DNA of 64,000 bases from Diplonema papillatum (Eukaryota; Euglenozoa; Diplonemea; Diplonemida; Diplonemidae), in the NCBI GenBank assembly GCA_030068145.1, contig JAPJBO010000244.1, forward strand, positions 186,001-250,000, read 5' to 3'. Both the position numbers and the translations under genes were made by a program. Shown here piece by piece: positions 57,322-64,000 of this stretch (positions are counted from its first letter, which is position 1; each line of letters begins with the position of its first letter). A model generated the notes under the pieces. The model was not told the DNA's origin. It saw only the letters and a program-made list of their open reading frames with translations, and did not search any database.

Positions 57322-60300
57322 CTAAATCTCGTAGGCGACGCCCCCTGTCTTATTCCGAGTCGGCTTGTACCGCTTGGAGTGGTTGACCTGCACGTCGGCC
57401 ACGGGCTGGTCCGGGGTGCCGGCATCGGATTTCCGGCGCGCCGCGGCGGGGCCGAACGGGTTCACGGTCTGCTGCTGCTTGCCTCCGCCGGCCGGCTGGA
57501 ACGGGTCCTCCAGCGCCTTGTAGCCGATGGCCTCGAGCGCGTTGTCCGCGTCCTCCGGCGACGACACCAGCGGGCTCTGCCCGTTGCTCGTCGCGCCCGG
57601 CGTCCGCGGACCCTTTACGGTCGTCGCCGTCCCGAAGAGCGAGCGGTGCGTCGCGGTGCCGCTGAACGCGGTCTCCGGCCCCGCGCTGTCCGGCCGCGGC
57701 TGCTTCGCCGCGGCGCTGTTGTAGCTGTGGTGCAGGGAGCGCTGGGGGGGGGTCCGGCTGCGGGGGGGGCGCTGGCCGGCGGGGGAAACCGAGCCGTTGT
57801 CCGTGCTGAACATCACGGAGCGGAGTTCCACGGGCATTGCGGTGCCGGCTGATCCGGCTGCGCCAAAAAATGCGGTGTCTTCTCCGAAGCCGCGGTCTAT
57901 GGCGAGGGCTTTTAAATGGTCGCGCATCCACGCGTTGTCGTCGGCGGAGTCGTCGCCGTTGAAGACGCTGAAGTCCCGGTCTGTCGGTTCCCCCTGTTCC
58001 TTGGGCGGCGGGCCGTCCTCCGCGCTGAACACGTCCCAGTCCTCGCTGCGCCGCGCCTTCTCACCGGCGGCGCTCTCGTTCTCGGTCGACCCGACCGCCT
58101 TCATCTCCTCGATGTTGAACCCCGTCATCGCCACCCACGACAAGAAGTGGCGCGGCACCTCGGCGAGCGCCCCGCGCGCGAACTCGGTCGTGGACTCCTT
58201 TTTGAACTCGTTGTACACGATGAAGTTGACCACGTCGCGCTTCATCTTCGCCCCGGAGATGACAGAGTGCAGCTCGGAGTTGTCGAGACGCTCCATCTTC
58301 TCGAAGCCTTCCCGCTGTGAGGTGTGTTTTGGCGTCGGAAAGAAGAAGAAATGCGAAGCTGGTGCGAAAAGAAGAAGTTTTGGGCCCTCACTAGCAAGAT
58401 CACTTCAGGTAGTTGTTTTCCTTTTTCACCTGGTAACGGCTGGTATGCCTTGAGCTAAGGATCTCCATGTGAAGCACGGACATGCAAACTGCGACCGTGG
58501 CATGTGTTGCTTCTTGCTCAGGCCTACATGTTTGGAACACATTGCAATGCCTCGAAATGAAAAACAAAAAAAACCGTACACCGCGAGAGTAGGAGAAAGT
58601 AGAAAGGGAAACTAGAGGTTTCGTTGACCGCACTACCCTGAGCCCAAAATCCTGGACGTGGTTTCAGGTGGCAAACTTGGCAAATGATCATGATCAGAAG
58701 GTCCTACTTGGGCGGTTCAGTTTCCTCACACATTGCATGTGGCTAAAAATAAAAAGGTTGCTCATCCGGCAACGTGACGGTCAACCGCAGCTTGCAAAAC
58801 TTGGGCCGAAGGCACAGTGCTACAACCCGTCCACTCTGCCCTGTGGCTGACCGTTTCTACGAGCTTGTGTTTAGCGCAAGCACCAAGCCCAAGGTGCGCT
58901 ACGCCTTGATGCTTTAGTTTGGGAAGTCGGTAGCCACTTGACCCGTAGGGTCTGCAGCACCGCCGAACACATGAAGATTGGCTCCCATGCAGCAGGCTTT
59001 CCCCGGTGCTCGCAATAAGGGGAGGTGTCGCTGCTCACCTGCCAGATCCATCCTGAAGTGGCCTCGGCCAGAGAGCTGCAGCCCCAGTCTGTTTGGGGTC
59101 GGACAAAATGGAACCCTCTGAAAGGAGATCGTACAACGTGATGAAGCTGATCATGCGCTTCATCTCCGCCCCTTTCTGTGCAGCTACTCCACAAGCCGTA
59201 CATCGAATTGCAGTGAAGCCCCCCGGTAGCGATGTCAGAGCCGGATAAGAGAAATGAGAAGGGGACAGTACCTGCTTATCGGGTTGGCCCATGCCGACGA
59301 TCAAAATGGACATCGGCAGCGCGGATGCTTCAACCATCGCGTGTTCGGTTTCGGTCATGTCGTCGATGCGGCCGTCGGTGAAGATGACGAGGAGCTGGTA
59401 GGAAGGTATGTCCTCCTGCCCAGAGGTCTCCGCGGACTTCATCACCTGCCGGATGACGGGCGCCAGGAACGTCGGCTCCCGCGGCTTCACGAGCCGCATG
59501 CAGTTAACGTAGGCGGCCACGATGTTCGCGGCGCCCTGGACCTCCGTGGCGTCTTCGTCGAGCGAGAGCGGGAAGCAGTGGTTCTGCTTGTGGCCGTCCG
59601 TCGACGCCCCGAACCCGTACACGGGGAACATCTGATCTTTATCGTACCGGCCGACCACGCGGCACACCCGCCGGATGGCCTGAATGTAGTCATTCGGACT
59701 GCCAAGCGGATTCGCAGGGTCCAAGAAGTGGAGGGACCGCGCACTCATGCCGTTCGAGGCCGAAAGGTCGACGGCCAGGGTGCAGTTGATTTCGAACCCC
59801 TTCTTGACGTAATCGAGGAAGCCGTACGGCGCGGACCGTGTGACCTCGTTGATGATCAGCTCTCCGGAATTCGTGTAGTCCGACCGGCCAATCTTGAGCT
59901 CGTTAACGATGGGGTACACATTCAGCCCGCCAGACATGAGTGCCGCCAAGCTCGCTTTGCAGGCACCTATCGAGATGTGTGCCCCCTGAGGGTCGTACGA
60001 AAACACCTGCGTCGGGAGATGGTACGTTTTTCTAGCGTTGATTGTGGATTAGAAGTACTCTGGCTGGAATCCAGCATCCGGGCGCTTCACGAAGTTTCTA
60101 TTGATCAGATGTGGCCAAATCCCGCACCATTGGCTGTATTTCTTCGCAAGGAATTTGGAAGAATGAAGAATGAGGGTCGTAAAAGAACTCCTGCATCGGG
60201 AGATGGTACGTTTTTCTAGAGTGGAAAGTTGATGAGTACGCTGGCTGTGCTCCGGCATCCGGGCATTTGACGCAGTATCTATTGATCAGATGTGGCAAAA

Positions 60301-63229
60301 TCCCGCATCAGTGGCTGCATTTTCGCAGCGAAAAACTCAATATGTGATGTGGCTAATTCCCCGCGCCAGGGTTGTATCTTCGCCAGGAAAGCCTCTACTT
60401 CGGAATCATCCAGCTCGTCGACAATCGGATGCACACTTCTCGTGGGCAATCCGATACAGGCTTCAGCCCGAGCAAGAGAGCTGCTGAGCTCGCTTTGCGG
60501 GCGCCAATGGATTGGGTCTCTCGCGTGGGGTTTGTTGTCGGTCAATCCGCACGCGGCTCTTCATGCCAGCAGAACTTCGCAGGGCAGATTCCAGGGTGAA
60601 AGTTGGTTCTTTTTTTTTTTTTCGAGGATCAAGGCTTTTCTCGCTGGCTGTGTGGAGACGCTGCTACCGAGTCTTATCCGTAGCGGTTTTGTCGACTACT
60701 TTTATGGGCGATGCGATCAATGTGTGCGCTCGTGTCCAATACGGGCGGCCCTTCGGGGGGGGGCTCCTCGTCCGCGTACCCCAAAGCGCCCAGAAGGCGC
60801 CTCAGCCCCGCCTCCGCGGTCCCTCGACGTCGCGTGCGACCTTGAGTACCGCCACGAGTCGGCGGTTGTTTGCGGTGAATGGAAGAAGCGACGGGACATC
60901 AGTCCCGACCACCCTCTTCACCCAACTCACCGCGCCCGACCTGTCGAGTTGCTTCGGCATTTTTGTTGAACGCTTACGCCCGCCACTAAACCCAGATTCA
61001 CCTGTGTTTCGTGTGGGCTACAGCACGTGTACCTCCTTTGATCATTTGCAGCTGGCAGCCTCCTCATGGATTTCCTACAAAGCAGGTGCTTGTACAAAAA
61101 AAAAAAAAAGTTCTAGCAACGGAGTATTGGATGTCGACTGGCCATCATGTTCCTGGCAACTCGCTGACAATAAACGGTTTAGTAAATGTGTGATCAAGTC
61201 AACATCTGGACACAATAGCATTGACAAGCACGCCACAATCTGGTCAAGGCGCGACTTGCGTGTCAAGCTAGCCCAAGCAAGAGTGCCTTACTCCTTTTTG
61301 GCATGTTCTGGGGTGCTTGGGTCTCATCCCGTTGTTTCTCGAGTCAAGGCTCGCTGAGATTGACGCAAATCCGCAATGCGAGGGTTGGCGCGGTTTGTAC
61401 AATTTGGGGGCAAGTTCGGGACTATTTGTGGCCGACGCCAACAGTTCACCTCCGGCAGTGCATGCTACTAATAATTATAGCGTTAATTGTGGACTAGAAG
61501 GTCTAATCTAGGTATGGAGGAGGTTGAGAAAGGTGAGAGGGTGCCGCTCGTTTCGGGTGATGTGTCACTCCGTTGTGAAACCTTGTGAAGTCCCCTAACG
61601 CGTTTAGGGGGTGTTTGGGATTGGTAGGGCGTGGTCGTTCTGCTATTATTATACACGCGACTACTGCCAAGATGAAAAAGGACGGCCGCCCGGAGATCAA
61701 CTCAATTCATGATTGTACATCTGGTCTTCATCTTGGGATTTTCTTCTTCTTTGGGTTACGCTATTTCGGGTTCTCTTTTGTTCTGCTAGTAGTTGCAGCT
61801 ATTCATAAAATAGACAATTTTTTTTTTTTTGTGACAAACCTTAGTGCCAGCCAATGAAGCGCGGCACAGTGAGTGCAGTTGTTGACTAGGAGGCCTTTCT
61901 CTCTCAGTTCTTCATGGTGCATGGAAACGGTTGCAAAAAGCGGTGCAACAGCACTTTCGTTCGTCTCTTGAACGTGTTCCGGCCGCGAGAGAAGAACTGG
62001 TAATGAGGCCAGTTTTCGGACACTGGCGGCGGCTAGTAGCTACCTTCAGAGCTCCTGGCCCCTCCCCGTAGTCGATGTTTTCATACGCTGCCGCCGCCTT
62101 CGGGTGCTTCTTTTCCAGGGCCTTCCGCGTCTTGTCGTTGTCCTCTGCCAGGCCTCCTGCTGTTGGCGCTGCGTTTCCCTGAGAAAAACTCCTGCCCTTA
62201 TGCCGCTGACTCTGCGAAATGTACGGGAGAAACACACCTGGAGTTGAAGCGGAAGATCGTCGTCGTTCTTACAGAGCCTGTAGGCCTTGACTCGGATCGC
62301 GTTCCATGCGGGTTCTGCCGAGCGGACGACGTTCGACTTTGCGACGGGGATCAGCCGATTCTTCTGTACGCGGTTAATCGTCAGGAACGCGTTCGGCGTC
62401 CCCCGCGAGAACCGCAGGTTCTGCGCCGAGATCTTAATCGTGATCTCCTCTTGCACGTTGAGCGCCTTCTGGGCGGTGAGGACGATGGTGCCGGCCTGTC
62501 ATTCGGGGATTTTGAGCGTTTTCAACCAAAAGTTCCAGTGGTGCTTATGTCGGGGGGAGGAAAATGATAGCTTGGTGATGAGGGGGATATTTGTTCCCTG
62601 TTTGGACAGAGGCAGAACGCTGCCTTTCGTCCGTGTTCGATGTTCACGTAGCGAAAAGGCGGGCGCGATGTTCTAGCGTTCATTGTGGTTTAGAGCGAGA
62701 GAGTGTGTGTGTTCTATTGAGACGATACCTTTTTGTTGATGTTGCTTGGGTGCTGCAGAGGAATTTCGACGGAGGAGGGGGAAGCTTCGACGAGCGAGCC
62801 GAGAGTGACCGTGCAGTTACCGAGAAGCTGCTGATCGTCCTCTTTGAGGGCGGGGTTGGACTCGTGGTACGCGAAGAAGTGTATCTCGTGGTCTTCAGAT
62901 GTCGAGAAGGTGTCCATGATGGCGGTGATGAACATCGGGTTCAGGTTGTTTTGGACCGTCTCCGTCCGACCGAGGCGCTGCAGGTCATCATCACCTTCTC
63001 GATGCTTCGTGGGGACTTTGGCTAGAACGAAAGGGTCGGACTTGCTGAACTTGTCTTTGTCCGGCAGGCCACGGCACTCTATCGTGATCTCCACGGCGTA
63101 ACCCTCGCCCGCGACGTCGTGCAAGAGTTGTTCGACTGCCATTCGTTCGTCAACCTCGGCTGACTCGATGATGGCATCGTCGTCACCCAGCCCGAACAGG
63201 CCGGCGCACATCCCAAGCACCTGGCCCAT
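57322..63229 (-). CDS. Copine (calcium-dependent membrane-binding protein)
   Basis: Assembled from four phase-0 exons: 63229-62729, 62495-62238, 60006-59272 and 58314-57322, predicted 828 residues. Copines bind acidic membranes in response to calcium through two C2 domains and recruit partners through a von Willebrand A-like domain. Seen: N-terminal MGQVLGMC (possible myristoylation at Gly2, palmitoylation at Cys8); C2A about 42-150 with the Asp-containing DKDKFSKSDPF loop; C2B about 172-290, whose equivalent loop is FSRGTPNAF and so probably does not bind calcium; A domain with the MIDAS motif DLSASNG (~333), LHFLDPANPLGSPNDY, FPVYGFGAS and IVGMGQPD. The terminal exon gives FEKMERLDNSELHS and FARGALAEVPRHFL, the end of the copine fold, then a 240-residue extension rich in charged and Ser/Pro residues, absent from typical 550-residue copines. 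All junctions are GT-AG; exon 2 to 3 restores PLQLQVFSYDPQG. Confidence 0.85.
58771..59014 (+). repeat. 240-bp dispersed repeat in the copine last intron
   Basis: Diverged plus-strand copy, with AACGTGACGGTCAACCGCAG at its start. Confidence 0.75.
59090..59173 (-). pseudogene. Ghost copy of part of the copine terminal exon
   Basis: Minus strand: acceptor-like GTGGAGTAGCTGCACAG, then KGAEMKRMISFITLYDLLSE. This aligns with SGAKMKRDVVNFIVYNEFKKE in the real terminal exon 870 bp away. It sits in the last intron between the real donor (59272) and acceptor (58314). It ends without a good donor and would disrupt the A domain if used. Confidence 0.55.
60007..60370 (-). repeat. Diverged tandem units upstream of the copine third exon
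   Basis: TCGGGAGATGGTACGTTTTT occurs at 60013 and 60196. CCAGCATCCGGGCGCTTCAC and TCTATTGATCAGATGTGGCC, with variants, also occur twice about 183 bp apart, and GCAAAATCCCGCATCAGTGG follows. The intron's 3' end including the acceptor has been duplicated. Confidence 0.75.
60371..62043. other. Large copine intron
   Basis: No independent gene seen. It holds A/T runs (60608-60622, 61096-61109, 61819-61831) and TAGCGTTAATTGTGGACTAGA at 61478, a motif shared with 60032 and 62673. A plus-strand frame at 60512-61357 shows no motifs. Confidence 0.4.
62044..62178 (-). CDS. Possible 45-codon cassette exon of copine
   Basis: Bounded by a strong acceptor (GAGTTTTTCTCAG) and a donor (CTGAAG followed by GTAGCT), both in phase 0, with open GC-rich codons reading GNAAPTAGGLAEDNDKTRKA and ending YGEGPGALK. 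If included it would insert 45 charged residues into the C2B domain between PLQLQ and VFSYD, giving 873 residues. The copine fold is complete without it, so I treat it as optional. The preceding intron would be only 59 nt. Confidence 0.45.
62590..62660. repeat. Three-hairpin element, copy F, in copine intron 1
   Basis: TTGGACAGAGGCAG-aacg-CTGCCT keeps the first stem exactly; TTTCGTCCGTGTTCGATG and CACGTAGCGAAAAG follow. The second and third stems are lost. Confidence 0.5.
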
Positions 63230-64000
63230 TGCTTACATCCGACCAAAGCACATGTCACACCGACCACTAGAACACTCCCACCCTTTTTCCCCCGGAGGAA
63301 AAAGGCGAGGAGAAGACGAGTCCACGGCTGGCGGGCGTGCCCTCCTCGCTTCTTTCCTCGCACGCGATGGGACAGGACGCAGCTTCCCCTTTAGATCTCG
63401 CGCGCGAAACCTGAGCGCAATGACAACGCGGTGATTCCTCCCTTTGGGCTGGTTGATGTTCCTTATTCTTCTTCTCGGTTATTCGTGGGATTCTGCGTGG
63501 GTCGTTCTAGGGTGAAGGTTGACGCGAGACTCGGACACGATCTTCGCCGGAAGCTTTCGACGAACAGTATCGCAGAAGAAGGTGGTAAGAGAAGTCGGCA
63601 AACTTCTGGATTCGCAGCTTCCGGAAAATGATTAGCTCTCACGACACCGACTGGGAGTGCCGGTGCACGTTTAAGTGCGGGCTCAAAGCGAAGGTGCCGC
63701 CCTCGGGTGCTAACCGACGGAGGTGGTCGAAGAGTTCAACGCCGTCCTTGGAACACTCAACGCGCACACCGACGAACCTCAACTCCGGCGGCTCCCGATT
63801 ACTTCCGGGCCTTCTTGCATGCCCTGCCTGCAATGAAGAGCTGGGGAGATATTCCGAACAAGAGGAACCGGTCCGGAGAACCGGAATGCAGTGCAAGGGA
63901 CGTGCACGCCCTCGACAGGGAACCCCGACAGGGCACAGGAGGTGAGTAGGCCGCGTCACGCCCAAGGATCCCGGTGTGTTTGACTTGTGTCTGGCATCCA
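63230..64000. other. Copine upstream region; unresolved coding-like segment
   Basis: GTGTTCTAG near 63280 (gene sense) is a possible leader-addition site for copine. From about 63628 to 63945 both strands are open. The plus strand gives a Cys-containing frame (WECRCTFKCGLKAKVPP, then in another phase VEEFNAVLGTLNAHTDEPQL, and LLACPACNEELGRY). The minus strand gives VECSKDGVELFDHLRRLAPE. I cannot decide which, if either, is real; an exon of the next gene may be cut by the window edge. Confidence 0.3.

Noticed and set aside
59035..59271. Extension of copine exon 3 past the donor at 59271
   Set aside because: The open frame continues but leaves the copine fold; splicing to 58314 restores it (GQPDKQ joined to REGFEKMERL).
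1..64000. Spliced-leader RNA or 5S rRNA genes
   Set aside because: Looked for but no convincing sequence was found on either strand.

Overview
The window looks like nuclear DNA of a euglenozoan protist, most likely a diplonemid. Three degraded pieces of 18S rRNA carry euglenozoan sequence traits: the 530-loop piece reads CAGCACCCGCGG and is followed by a CTGCTGCTGTTAAAAGG-type stretch, and the 3'-domain piece reads GACGGAATGACACC. Coding sequence is GC-rich, introns are GT-AG, and every host gene I can support lies on the minus strand, as in unidirectional euglenozoan gene clusters. Assignment to diplonemids is inference; no spliced-leader RNA gene was found.

Layout, low to high coordinates. 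1-5.4 kb: repeats and a retroelement RNase H fragment. 5.4-8.9 kb: intronless CaMKK/SNF1-activating-type protein kinase. 9-14.3 kb: spacer with two 18S fragments in opposite orientation, inverted arrays and degenerate copies of the next gene's 3' end. 14.4-23.1 kb: very long single-exon CFAP46 (axonemal C1d central-apparatus protein). 25.2-36.6 kb: segments of one or two basic, proline-rich genes of unknown function; between two of their exons sits an approximately 5 kb non-LTR retrotransposon on the plus strand. 36.9-39.4 kb: degenerate tyrosine-recombinase element. 40-44.8 kb: tandem arrays, 18S fragment, degenerate exon copies. 44.8-46.3 kb: two-exon coiled-coil protein gene. 47.5-55.9 kb: several inverted-repeat transposons, tRNA-derived SINE pieces and minisatellites. 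56.1-63.2 kb: a copine gene assembled from four exons, with degenerate copies of its 3' end downstream.

The host genes suggest a flagellate (CFAP46) with calcium/energy signalling (CaMKK-like kinase) and calcium-dependent membrane binding (copine); nothing shows they act in one pathway. The most unusual structural theme is that four of the minus-strand genes are followed immediately downstream by degenerate tandem copies of their own last exon or 3' end. The second is a retrotransposon with an 18-bp target duplication, for which an unoccupied relative of the target lies elsewhere in the same window. The third is a set of short conserved blocks, one with three successive hairpins, that recur in introns and 5' flanks.
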